Assembly (NCBI RefSeq): GCF_024741235.1 | Contig: NZ_JANSKA010000001.1 | Location: 372,001 to 436,000, forward strand | Reading direction: 5' to 3' | Origin: Tractidigestivibacter montrealensis | Lineage (GTDB): Bacteria; Actinomycetota; Coriobacteriia; Coriobacteriales; Atopobiaceae | DNA length: 64,000 nucleotides | Shown: one piece after another, positions 33,079 to 41,344 of the stretch | Numbering within the stretch: the first letter of the stretch is position 1 | Layout: the number at the start of each line of letters is the position of its first letter | The notes under the pieces: generated by a model | Told to the model about the DNA's origin: nothing | Database searches by the model: none | The model's input: the letters and a program-made list of their open reading frames with translations, nothing else | Translations under genes and position numbers: made by a program

Positions 33079-34203
33079 CTAGAGCGTGTTCTGGATGGCA
33101 GAGACCTCATCGTCGGTGACGAAGGTGCCGGCCTTGATCTGCTCGGAGTACTCCTTGATCTTGTCCTGAACGTCCTGGGAGACCTTGTCAGAGAACTTTC
33201 CAAGCGTGATGCCACCGTTGTCCATGTTACCGGTAATGGCCTTGCCGCCGCCAAAGGAGCCGGACTCGATCTCGTCCATGGCCTGGCCAATCATCCAGTC
33301 GGTGACGGTGGAGGTCACAACGGTGGGCTGGTCGGCACCCACGATGTCGATGGGCTGCGCGATGTCGAAGTGCGTGTCGGCACCGGCGGCCTCGAGCGCC
33401 TGGCGTGCGCCGTTGTCGACAGCCGAGGCGTCACCCCACATGACGTCGACGTTGTTGGAGGCAATCCACTGCTGCGTGAGGTTGGTGCCGAGAGACGCAT
33501 CGGTAAAGCCGGCCTCGAAGTTGTACTGGCCCTGAATCGACGGGTCAATCTTCTGAGCAGCCGCCAGGTATGCGGAGTACTTGGTAATCGTGGAGGGGAG
33601 CTTCATGCCGCCGATGAAGCCGATGCTCTTGGTCTGCGTCATGAGGCCAGCCACCACGCCGGCGAGAGCACCCGTCTGCTTGAAGTCGGGAAGAACCGTC
33701 TCGACGGGATCGAGGGTCTCGTAGTCGGTCATCTCGGCTGTGGGGTCGGTGTTGGTGATCAGGAAGTGAACCTTGGGGTGGCTGTCGGCCGCGTCGGCGA
33801 CAACCTCTGCCCAGTCGGAGGCAAACTGGTTGCCGTTGCCGATGATGAGGTCGACGTCCTGATCGACGTAGGTCTGCGCCGCGGTTGCAGCGTCGGCGTC
33901 AGCGGTGTTCTCCTTGGGCTCGAGCATGGTCCACTTGGGGTGAGACTCCAGGGCCCTCTTGAGGGACTCATAGTGGCCCTGATCCCAGCCGCCGTCGGTG
34001 ATGATGCCGCTCATAATCATGGCGACCTTGTAGCTGCTCTGCTCGGAATCGGACCCAGAGGCGGAGCTATCGGACGAGCTGGAGCTGGAGCCAGAACCAC
34101 CGCAGCCGGCAAGGGCGAGCGCACCCACGCTGCCGAGTCCCAGGGCGATGGCCTGGCGCCTGTCGAGCATAGCGGCGGACAGAGACTTCTTGTTTTCACT
34201 CAT
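33079..34203 (-). CDS. BMP-family purine-nucleoside-binding lipoprotein
   Basis: The 374-residue lipoprotein has a signal with LDRRQAIALGLGS and lipobox LALAGCGGS, then a serine-rich linker and a PnrA-like binding domain (VAMIMSGIITDGGWDQGHY, GNGNQFASDWAEV, TGALAGVVAGLM, GFIGGMKLPST, NNVDVMWGDASAVDNGA). It is the binding protein of the adjacent ABC operon: ATPase, two permeases and this gene follow each other on the minus strand, with a hairpin in the 156-bp gap after the second permease gene that may set stoichiometry. The substrate is probably a purine nucleoside. ATG 34203 has AAGGGCAC-type purines upstream; the longer frame is rejected because the signal peptide begins here. Confidence 0.92.
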   Translation of the reverse strand: MSENKKSLSAAMLDRRQAIALGLGSVGALALAGCGGSGSSSSSSDSSASGSDSEQSSYKVAMIMSGIITDGGWDQGHYESLKRALESHPKWTMLEPKENTADADAATAAQTYVDQDVDLIIGNGNQFASDWAEVVADAADSHPKVHFLITNTDPTAEMTDYETLDPVETVLPDFKQTGALAGVVAGLMTQTKSIGFIGGMKLPSTITKYSAYLAAAQKIDPSIQGQYNFEAGFTDASLGTNLTQQWIASNNVDVMWGDASAVDNGARQALEAAGADTHFDIAQPIDIVGADQPTVVTSTVTDWMIGQAMDEIESGSFGGGKAITGNMDNGGITLGKFSDKVSQDVQDKIKEYSEQIKAGTFVTDDEVSAIQNTL

Positions 34204-34316
34204 GATGTGCCCTTTCCTTCCTCCGTTGCGAGAGGCGCAGGGTGCGCCCCTCATCCCAAACTCTCCCCTCTGAACGTTACTCGTACGCAAGGGGAATGAA
34301 ACCACAGAGTAACCTA

Positions 34317-34354
34317 AGCGGCACCCACCCCTCGGTGACGGGCCGGGTGCCGCT
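34317..34354. other. Intercistronic hairpin between permease and BMP genes
   Basis: AGCGGCACCC and GGGTGCCGCT form a perfect 10-bp stem just after the permease stop, without a T-run. In binding-protein ABC operons such structures often stabilise or separate the highly expressed binding-protein message. Confidence 0.5.
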
Positions 34355-34359
34355 GTGGA

Positions 34360-35292
34360 CTAGCGCTGCTCGCGGAAGTACGGCTGCCCGTTTGCCTTGG
34401 GGCCGGCGTGCTTGGAGCCAAAGAAGATGAGTGCCACGATGGTGAAGATGTACGGGATCATCTTGAAGAACATGACCGGCGCAGCCTGGAACTGGGCCTG
34501 GAGCGCCACGTTGAGGCCGTCGAAGAAGCCAAAGAGCAGGCTGGCACCCAGTACGCCAAGCGCGCTCCAACGGCCAAAGATGACCGTTGCCAGGGCGATG
34601 AAGCCGCGCCCCATCACGATGCCGTCTGTGTAGATGGGCGTGTAGCACAGGGTGAGGAACGCGCCGCCGGCAGCGGTGAGCGCGCCGCAGACGATGCAGG
34701 CCAGGTACTTAACGCGCACGACGTCGATGCCAAGGGTCTCGGCCGCGTGGGGGTTCTCGCCCACAGAGCGGAAGGAGAGACCGGCGCGAAAGTGCTTGAA
34801 GAAGTAGCGCACCAGGGGGACCAGGACAAACGCCAGGTAGGCAAGAAGCGTCTGGTTAAAGAACGCGTTGCCTATGAAGGGGATGCTCGAGAGCCCCGGA
34901 ATGGCAATGCTCGCCATCTGGTCGCCAGTGGCATTGGCCGAGTTGGAGCCAACGAAGAGGTTGTAGCCAAAGAGCGCGATGGCCGGCGCCAGAATGTTGA
35001 TGGCCATACCGGTGACCACCTGGTCGGCACAGAGCGTGACCGTGCAGAACGCATAGAGCATGTTGATGAGGACACCCGCGAGCATGGCAACGAAAAGGCC
35101 AACCCAAAGGTTGCCGGTCATCTTTCCAACGGCGAAGCCCACAAATGCGCCAATGGCCATAACGCCCTCGAGGCCAATGTTCACGAGGCCGGCTCGCTCG
35201 GAGAAGACCTCACCTAGCGCCGCCAACAGAATAGGCACGGCGCCCATGGTCATGGCCTTGAGGATGGTGGGAAGTGCAGTCATGAAGTCCAT
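34360..35292 (-). CDS. Nucleoside ABC transporter permease (NupQ-like)
   Basis: The 310-residue permease belongs to the BPD_transp_2 (RbsC-like) family with about 9-10 membrane helices. Typical motifs include AALGEVFSERAGLVNIGLEGVMAIGAF near the start and SFRSVGENPHAAETLGIDV, the loop that contacts the ATPase. Together with the preceding permease gene it forms the membrane channel of a NupNOPQ/BMP-type purine nucleoside transporter. Its start overlaps the stop of the first permease gene by one base. Confidence 0.92.
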   Translation of the reverse strand: MDFMTALPTILKAMTMGAVPILLAALGEVFSERAGLVNIGLEGVMAIGAFVGFAVGKMTGNLWVGLFVAMLAGVLINMLYAFCTVTLCADQVVTGMAINILAPAIALFGYNLFVGSNSANATGDQMASIAIPGLSSIPFIGNAFFNQTLLAYLAFVLVPLVRYFFKHFRAGLSFRSVGENPHAAETLGIDVVRVKYLACIVCGALTAAGGAFLTLCYTPIYTDGIVMGRGFIALATVIFGRWSALGVLGASLLFGFFDGLNVALQAQFQAAPVMFFKMIPYIFTIVALIFFGSKHAGPKANGQPYFREQR

Positions 35293-36383
35293 TACGCGTT
35301 CACCTCGGCCTTCTTGGCCTTAGCGTCCTGCCTTGCGGCGACGTAGGCCTTGATCTTGGGGAGCTTGACGGCGGCCATGCCGGCGACGGCGAAGATGATG
35401 ATGAGGCCGCGGATGATTTCGACGATGGCGGTGGGAACCCCAATGACGCTCTGCATCATGGTTCCGCCAGTGGAGAGGACGCCAAAGAAGAACGCCACGA
35501 AGATGGCAGCGATGGGGTTGAGCTGAGCGATGAGGGCAATTGCCACGCCGTCAAAGCCAAAGCCCGAGCCAAAGCCATCGGCCAGGCGGTACGGGGTCTT
35601 GCCGAGGAGCTCGACGGCACCGCCCAGGCCCGCAATGGCGCCCGAGAGGATGAAGGCGAGCAGAACCAGGCGACGCACAGGGAAGCCGTTGACCCTCGAG
35701 GCAATGGGGTTCATGCCAACCGCGCGAATCTTGAAGCCGAAGGACGTGCGGAAGATGACGTACCAGATGAAGATGCCCAGCACGATGGCGAGAATGACGC
35801 CCACGTGCGTGCCAAAGACCTCGGGCAGGCGCGCGGACTGCGGAATGGCGATGGTCTTGGGCAGGCCGTTATCGGAGTAGACGTTCTTGTAGATGTACTC
35901 CATGAAGTACATGGCCACGTAGTTGAGCATGATCGTGGTGATCATCTCGTTGAGGCCGCGAGTGATCTTCATGATGCCCGGCAGGAGCCCCCAGATGGCG
36001 CCAGCCACGATGCCGGCGACAAGCCCCAGCGCAAGGCCGGCAGGGCCCTCGAGCCCCAGGCCGAGCACGCACGTTGCGGTGGCGCAGGCACCCATGATGA
36101 ACTGTCCCTCGCCGCCCAGGTTAAAGACGCCGCACTTGTAGGCGAACGCCGCGCACAGGCCGGTGAAGATGAGCGGGCAGGCGCGCTCGAGCGTCTTGCT
36201 CAACTTTGCGCCGTCACCCAGGGAACCCTGGATCATGGCCGCATAGCCCTCGAGCGGGTTCTTCCCCAGGCATGCGATGATGATTGCGCCAATGATCAGA
36301 GCCAGGAGCACGGCGACGACCGGCGTGAGGATCATCAGGCGCCTCTCGCTGCGCTCCTCCGGGCTCAGAGCCTTCTTTGCCAC
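35292..36383 (-). CDS. Nucleoside ABC transporter permease (NupP-like)
   Basis: The 363-residue permease is the larger RbsC-like partner, with cytoplasmic ends rich in charge (SPEERSERR at the start, ARQDAKAKKAEVNA at the end) and about ten membrane helices. It has GLCAAFAYKCGVFNLGGEGQF and the ATPase-contact loop GFKIRAVGMNPIASRVNGF. It lies 12 bp after the ATPase gene and one base before the second permease, which fits a single nucleoside-import operon. Confidence 0.92.
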   Translation of the reverse strand: MAKKALSPEERSERRLMILTPVVAVLLALIIGAIIIACLGKNPLEGYAAMIQGSLGDGAKLSKTLERACPLIFTGLCAAFAYKCGVFNLGGEGQFIMGACATATCVLGLGLEGPAGLALGLVAGIVAGAIWGLLPGIMKITRGLNEMITTIMLNYVAMYFMEYIYKNVYSDNGLPKTIAIPQSARLPEVFGTHVGVILAIVLGIFIWYVIFRTSFGFKIRAVGMNPIASRVNGFPVRRLVLLAFILSGAIAGLGGAVELLGKTPYRLADGFGSGFGFDGVAIALIAQLNPIAAIFVAFFFGVLSTGGTMMQSVIGVPTAIVEIIRGLIIIFAVAGMAAVKLPKIKAYVAARQDAKAKKAEVNA

Positions 36384-36395
36384 GTTAACCCCCTC

Positions 36396-37907
36396 CTACT
36401 TTCCTGCCATGGCGAGCGAAATCTCCTTGATGGGAGGATTCGCACCCGGGTACGTGCCCATGATCTGGCCCTCGAAAAGCACCACGATGCGGTCGGAGAG
36501 CTTGAGCACCTCGTCGAAGTCTGCCGAGATGAGAAGCACCGCGCACCCGGCGTCGCGCTGGGCCACGATCTGGTTGTGGATGAACTCGGTGGCGCCAATG
36601 TCCAGGCCGCGGGTGGGATAGACCGCCACAAGAAGCTTGGGGTGCCCCTCAAGCTCGCGGGCAAGGATGACCTTCTGCTGGTTGCCGCCGGAGAGGCTGC
36701 GGGCCGTCTGGTCAACGGAGGTGCAGCGGATGTCGTTCTCCTCGCGCAGGCGCTCGGCGTAGGAGTGAATCTCGCCCATCTTGAGCCACTTGCCATGGCC
36801 GAGGGAGAACTGGTCGGACTCTGTCTGCTTGAGCACGAGGTTCTCGGCGATGGTCATGTCTCCCACAAGGCCCATCTTGTTACGGTCCTCGGGGATGTTG
36901 CCCAGGCCGGCATCGATGAAGGTCTCGGGCGAGAAGACCGCAATCTCTGTTCCATCGGGGCCGATGACCTTGCCGGAGTCCGGCTTCACCAGGCCAGTCA
37001 CGACCTCGGCCAGGGGCGTCTGGCCGTTGCCGTCGATGCCTGCGACACCCAGGATCTCTCCCTTGTGGATGGTGAGCGAGACGTCCTTCAGGCCGCCATG
37101 CTTGATCTCGGGGTGATACGAGACGTTCTGGAGGACGAACTCGTCCTTGGTGGCGCCCGTGACCTTCTCGTAGGTGTTCTCGACGAACTTCTGGCCAATC
37201 ATGAGGTCCGCGAGCTCCTGCTCGGTGGTGTCGGCAACGCGCAACGTCTCGACCGTCTCGCCGCGGCGAAGCACTGTGACGCGGTCGGAGATGCGCATGA
37301 CCTCGCGCATCTTGTGGGAGATAAAGACGATGCCCTTGCCCTCGGCAGTGAGCGAACGCATGATGTCGAAGAGCCCCTCGACCTCAAGGTCGGTGAGGAC
37401 GGCCGTGGGCTCGTCGAGGATAAGCAGGTCTGCCCCGCGGAACAGCACCTTCATAATCTCAACGCGCTGCTGCATGCCAATGGACATGTCGCCGACCTTC
37501 TCGTCGAGGTCAATCTCAAGGCCGTAGCGGTCCATGATGTCCTCAACGGTCTTGCGATCCTCGCCCTCCTGCAGAAGCGGCGAGTTGTGGCGCTTGTCGC
37601 CCAGGATGATGTTCTCGAGGCCCGTCATATCATCGATGAGCATGAAGTGCTGGTGGACCATGCCAATGCCCTGCCCCACGGCCACTCGCGGCGAGGAGAT
37701 GCTCACCTCCTTGCCGTGCATGAAGATCTTGCCCTCGGTGGGCTGGTAAAGCCCTATGAGGACGTTCATGAGCGTGGACTTGCCTGCGCCGTTTTCGCCC
37801 AGGAGGGTGTGCACCTCCCCCTCCTGAACGTCGAAGGTCACGTTCTTGTTCGCGTAGAACGAACCGAAGCGCTTGCTGATGTTCTCCATTCTCAGCAACT
37901 CGGCCAT
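36396..37907 (-). CDS. Nucleoside ABC transporter ATPase with two ABC domains (NupO-like)
   Basis: The 503-residue ATPase has two tandem ABC domains as in RbsA/NupO. The first has Walker A GENGAGKST, signature MSIGMQQR and Walker B LLILDEPTAVL. In the second the Walker A is the degenerate GIDGNGQTPLAE, while the signature LSGGNQQK and the region LLVAVYPTRGLD remain. Such asymmetry is normal for this family. It is the first gene of the nucleoside import operon. An operator-like site lies 46-60 bases upstream of its ATG, with TGATAGC as possible -10, which puts nucleoside uptake under the same control as purine breakdown. Confidence 0.94.
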   Translation of the reverse strand: MAELLRMENISKRFGSFYANKNVTFDVQEGEVHTLLGENGAGKSTLMNVLIGLYQPTEGKIFMHGKEVSISSPRVAVGQGIGMVHQHFMLIDDMTGLENIILGDKRHNSPLLQEGEDRKTVEDIMDRYGLEIDLDEKVGDMSIGMQQRVEIMKVLFRGADLLILDEPTAVLTDLEVEGLFDIMRSLTAEGKGIVFISHKMREVMRISDRVTVLRRGETVETLRVADTTEQELADLMIGQKFVENTYEKVTGATKDEFVLQNVSYHPEIKHGGLKDVSLTIHKGEILGVAGIDGNGQTPLAEVVTGLVKPDSGKVIGPDGTEIAVFSPETFIDAGLGNIPEDRNKMGLVGDMTIAENLVLKQTESDQFSLGHGKWLKMGEIHSYAERLREENDIRCTSVDQTARSLSGGNQQKVILARELEGHPKLLVAVYPTRGLDIGATEFIHNQIVAQRDAGCAVLLISADFDEVLKLSDRIVVLFEGQIMGTYPGANPPIKEISLAMAGK

Positions 37908-37952
37908 GCCTACCGCCTTTCGCCGACAAACGCTATCAAACCGTCAGTTGAG

Positions 37953-37967
37953 CAAACGAATTGTTGC
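37953..37967. promoter_or_regulatory. Shared purine/molybdenum operator upstream of the nucleoside ABC operon
   Basis: CAAAC-GAATT-GTTGC keeps both half-sites (AAC, GTT) and 5-base spacing. It lies in the short gap between the xdhD-like stop and the ATPase start. Confidence 0.55.
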
Positions 37968-37976
37968 ATCCGCGTG

Positions 37977-40775
37977 TTACCGGGACTTTTCCGCCTCCTT
38001 GCCAGCCGTCTTCTTGCGGGAATATGGCGTCCCCTCAAGGGGAAGCTTGGTACGAAGCACACCATCGACCCGGTGATAGGCGTTCTGGATGGCGGGTGCC
38101 GTGGGAATGGTGGCAATCTCGCCAATGCCCTTGCCGCCGTACGCAACCGGGAGCAGGTGTTCCTTCTCGACGTAGATGGCATCGATGTGGGGAATCTGGT
38201 TGGCGCGGAGAAGCCCCAGGGTGCCAAAGTGCGCCTGGGGGACACAGTCCTTGAGCGGGAAGTCCTCGGTAAGCGCGTAGCCCATGCTCATGAGGACGCC
38301 GCCCTCAATCTGGCCCTGAATGGCGATGGGGTTCACGACCTTGCCCGAGTCATGGGCAGCGTAGACCTCGCTCACGCGGCGGTCCTTGTCGAGAATCACG
38401 CAGGTGGTGGCGTAGCCATAGCACACGTGGCTCTTGGGGTTGGGTTTGTCGGCGCCCAGCTTGTCCGTGGGCTCGAAGTAGACATAGCGGAACTCGTGGC
38501 CCTCGAGCGCAGAGAGCGCCGCAACCGGGTCTTGGGGCACCACGGCGTGGCCGGCCGTGAGGTCGCCCGGGTGGTTGTCCACGTAGGGGGTGTCATCGTC
38601 GTACTCGATGGTGGCGCCGTCTCCATGGGCGCACACGGGGGCCGCAGGAACCTCCTGGCCGCGCTCGACGGCAAGCATGGCGTCGCGCAGCAGGAAGGCG
38701 GCACCGCGCACGGCCTCGCCGGTGATGACGGTCTGACGCGAACCCGAGGTGGTGCCGGAGTCCGGAGCGGCCTCGGTGGAGCACTCGCCGTTCTCGATGG
38801 CAGACTTGGGAAGGCCTGTGGCCTCGGCAACGTCCTGCTGGAAGATGGTGTTGCAGCCCTGGCCAATGTCGGAGGTAGCCGAGTAGATCACGGCGCGGCC
38901 GCCCTCGACGCGGATGTTGGCGCGGCCAGCATCAGGCAGGCCAACGCCCACGCCGGAGTTCTTCATGGCGCAGGCGAGACCGGCGTGGTCTGCGTTCTTC
39001 TCGTACACATCCTTGACCGCAAGCAGGGTCTCCTTGAGGGCGGTGGAGCAGTCGGCTATCTGGCCGTTTGGCAGCGCCTCGCCGGGCTCGATGGCATTCC
39101 TATAGCGAATCTCCCACGGTGAGATACCAACCTCGTCGGCGAGGAGGTCGATAAGGCACTCGAGGGCAAACTCGCTCTGGCAGACGCCAAAGCCGCGGAA
39201 GGCACCGGCGGGCGGGTTGTTGGTGTAGTAGCCGTAGCCGCGGATGTCGGTGTTCTGGTAGGTGTAGGGGCCAACGGCGTGGGTGCAGGCGCGCTCGAGC
39301 ACCGGGCCGCAGAGGCTCGCGTAGGCGCCGGTGTCGAAGTTGATCTCGCAGTCCAGGCCGGTGAACTTGCCGTTCTCGTCGCAGCCCAGGGTGAAAGTGC
39401 CCAGCATGGCGTGGCGCTTGGGATGGAAGTCGATGGACTCCTGGCGCGTGAAGTGGCACTTCACCGCACGCTTGAAGCGGTAGGCGGCAAGCGCGGAAAG
39501 GTGCTGGGCAGAGACGTCCTCCTTGCCGCCAAAGCCACCGCCCACGAGCATGGTCTGGACCACCACGCGCTCGGGGGTCTTGTCCCAGCCAAACATGTGG
39601 GCAACTTCCTTGCGCGTGTCGTAAGCGCCCTGGTCGGTCGAGAAGATCTTCACGCCGTCCTTGTAGGGAATGGCAACGGCGCACTCCGGCTCGAGGAAGG
39701 CGTGCTCGGTGAAGGGGGTCTCAAAGGTGTGCGTGACCACGTGGGCCGAGTTCGCGAGGGCCTCCTTGGCGTTGCCGCGGGTGACGTGGCGGCTCTGGCA
39801 GACGTTGTCGTGCAGCTCAACGAGGTTGCCAAAGGCGTTGAAGCTCTTGTGGATGATTGGGGCGTCGGGCGCCTTCGCCTCGGCGATGTTGCGCACGGGC
39901 TCGAGGGGCTCGTAGTCAACACGCACAAGGCGCTTGGCACGCTCGAGAGTCTTGGTGTCCTCGGCAACAACCAGGCAGATGGCGTCGCCCACAAAGCGGG
40001 TGATGTCGCCCTCGGCGATAAAGACGTCCCAGTCCTGGATGAGGTGGCCAACCTGGTTCACCGGCACGTCCTTGGCCGTAAGGACGCCCAGGACGCCAGG
40101 CAGGGCCTCCGCCTTGGAGGTATCGATCTTGAGAACGCGGGCGCGCGGGTACTTGGAGCGCACGGCAGATGCGTACGCCATGTCCGGGAAGTCGCGCTCG
40201 TCGAGGTCATCGGGATACTTGCCGTAGCCCAGGACCTTGCGACGCACGTCCACGCGGAAGGCGCGCTTGCCCACGCCGTAGTCATCGCCGCGCTCGAGGT
40301 CCTCGTCAATCTGCTTCTCGCCACGAAGGACGGCAGCGGCAAGCTGGATGCCCTCGATGATCTTCTTGTAGCCGGTGCAGCGGCACACGTTGCCGCGAAT
40401 TGCCCACCTGACCTCTTCCTCGGTGGGGTTGGGGTTCTGGCGCACCAGGGCGGCGCCACTCATCACCATGCCGGGGATGCAGAAGCCGCACTGCACGGCG
40501 CCCACGGCGCCAAAGGCGTAGACGAACGCCTCCTGCTCCTCGTGGGTGAGACCCTCAACGGTGAGGATGTGCTTGCCCTGGGCGAGCTTGGTGGTCATGA
40601 CGCAGCCCTTGGTGGCAATGCCGTCGATGACCACGGTGCAGGTGCCGCAGGCGCCCTCCGAGCAGCCATCCTTCACGGAGGTGAGATGCAGGTCATCGCG
40701 CAGGAAGCGCAGGAGCGACTTGTTCTCCTCGGTCGTGATCTCCTGACCGTTCACAAAGAAGCTGTAGGTTGCCAT
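37977..40775 (-). CDS. xdhD: Fused iron-sulfur/molybdenum hydroxylase (XdhD, selenium-dependent type)
   Basis: This 932-residue protein fuses a two-[2Fe-2S] domain (residues about 1-165: CSEGACGTCTVV, QCGFCIPGMVM, CRCTGYKKI) to the molybdopterin domains (about 190-930) with MLVGGGFGGKED, PAGAFRGFGVCQSEF, TSDIGQGCNTIF and the active-site glutamate loop GGKGIGEIATIPTAPAI. This architecture without FAD domain is that of XdhD and of hydroxylases annotated as selenium-dependent xanthine dehydrogenases. Electrons must leave through a partner; the four-cluster ferredoxin 12 bp upstream and YgfK are the obvious candidates. Whether it carries a labile selenium ligand cannot be seen; selD, yqeB and yqeC are not in this window. 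Confidence 0.92.
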   Translation of the reverse strand: MATYSFFVNGQEITTEENKSLLRFLRDDLHLTSVKDGCSEGACGTCTVVIDGIATKGCVMTTKLAQGKHILTVEGLTHEEQEAFVYAFGAVGAVQCGFCIPGMVMSGAALVRQNPNPTEEEVRWAIRGNVCRCTGYKKIIEGIQLAAAVLRGEKQIDEDLERGDDYGVGKRAFRVDVRRKVLGYGKYPDDLDERDFPDMAYASAVRSKYPRARVLKIDTSKAEALPGVLGVLTAKDVPVNQVGHLIQDWDVFIAEGDITRFVGDAICLVVAEDTKTLERAKRLVRVDYEPLEPVRNIAEAKAPDAPIIHKSFNAFGNLVELHDNVCQSRHVTRGNAKEALANSAHVVTHTFETPFTEHAFLEPECAVAIPYKDGVKIFSTDQGAYDTRKEVAHMFGWDKTPERVVVQTMLVGGGFGGKEDVSAQHLSALAAYRFKRAVKCHFTRQESIDFHPKRHAMLGTFTLGCDENGKFTGLDCEINFDTGAYASLCGPVLERACTHAVGPYTYQNTDIRGYGYYTNNPPAGAFRGFGVCQSEFALECLIDLLADEVGISPWEIRYRNAIEPGEALPNGQIADCSTALKETLLAVKDVYEKNADHAGLACAMKNSGVGVGLPDAGRANIRVEGGRAVIYSATSDIGQGCNTIFQQDVAEATGLPKSAIENGECSTEAAPDSGTTSGSRQTVITGEAVRGAAFLLRDAMLAVERGQEVPAAPVCAHGDGATIEYDDDTPYVDNHPGDLTAGHAVVPQDPVAALSALEGHEFRYVYFEPTDKLGADKPNPKSHVCYGYATTCVILDKDRRVSEVYAAHDSGKVVNPIAIQGQIEGGVLMSMGYALTEDFPLKDCVPQAHFGTLGLLRANQIPHIDAIYVEKEHLLPVAYGGKGIGEIATIPTAPAIQNAYHRVDGVLRTKLPLEGTPYSRKKTAGKEAEKSR

Positions 40776-40787
40776 CTCTCCTCCTCC

Positions 40788-41258
40788 CTAGAGACTCTTG
40801 GCGATAATGCCAAACGCGTCGTGGATGACCCCGCGCGGGCACTTGGACGCGCACATGCCGCAGGAGATGCAGTCGTCCTGGCTAATGACGGCTAGGTTAT
40901 CGGTCACGTGGACCGCATCCGACGTGCAGGCGCGCTCGCAGGCACCACAGGCGATGCAGCTCACCTGGCACACCGCGCGTGCCGCAGAGCCAACCTCATG
41001 GTTTGAGCAGAGCACCTGGATGCGCTGGTGGCGCGGGACAATATCGATGATGTGCTGCTCGCACATGCGGGCGCACAGGCCGCAACCAATGCAGGCCTCG
41101 CGGTTCACACGCGCCACGCCGTTCTCGTTGAGTTCTATTGCATGCATGCGGCAGGCGGCGACGCATGAGCCGCAGCCGATACAACCCTCTGAGCAGCGGT
41201 CGGGCGCGGGTCCCCCTGCGCACCTCACAACCGCAACCCTGTCTCTTCTACGTGCCAT
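40788..41258 (-). CDS. Four-cluster ferredoxin-like protein
   Basis: The 156-residue protein contains four cysteine motifs for [4Fe-4S] clusters: CSEGCIGCGSCVAAC, CIGCGLCARMC, CQVSCIACGACERAC and CISCGMCASKC. The arrangement resembles the iron-sulfur part of RnfB. It is a soluble electron carrier placed between ygfK (86 bp upstream) and xdhD (12 bp downstream), so it most probably shuttles electrons between YgfK and XdhD. E. coli has iron-sulfur proteins (YgfS/YgfT type) in the comparable locus. The start at 41258 follows GGGGGACT. Confidence 0.88.
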   Translation of the reverse strand: MARRRDRVAVVRCAGGPAPDRCSEGCIGCGSCVAACRMHAIELNENGVARVNREACIGCGLCARMCEQHIIDIVPRHQRIQVLCSNHEVGSAARAVCQVSCIACGACERACTSDAVHVTDNLAVISQDDCISCGMCASKCPRGVIHDAFGIIAKSL

Positions 41259-41344
41259 AAATCAGTCCCCCATATGAGCTACAGCGGGACGGCCGCACGG
41301 CCGCCCCGCCAGTGTGTTCTTCGAGGCGCGAAGGCGCCGGGTGC

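Noticed and set aside
35805-39122. A 1105-codon open frame on the plus strand
   Set aside because: Antisense to the nucleoside ABC genes and xdhD; composition and lack of motifs mark it as a codon-bias shadow.
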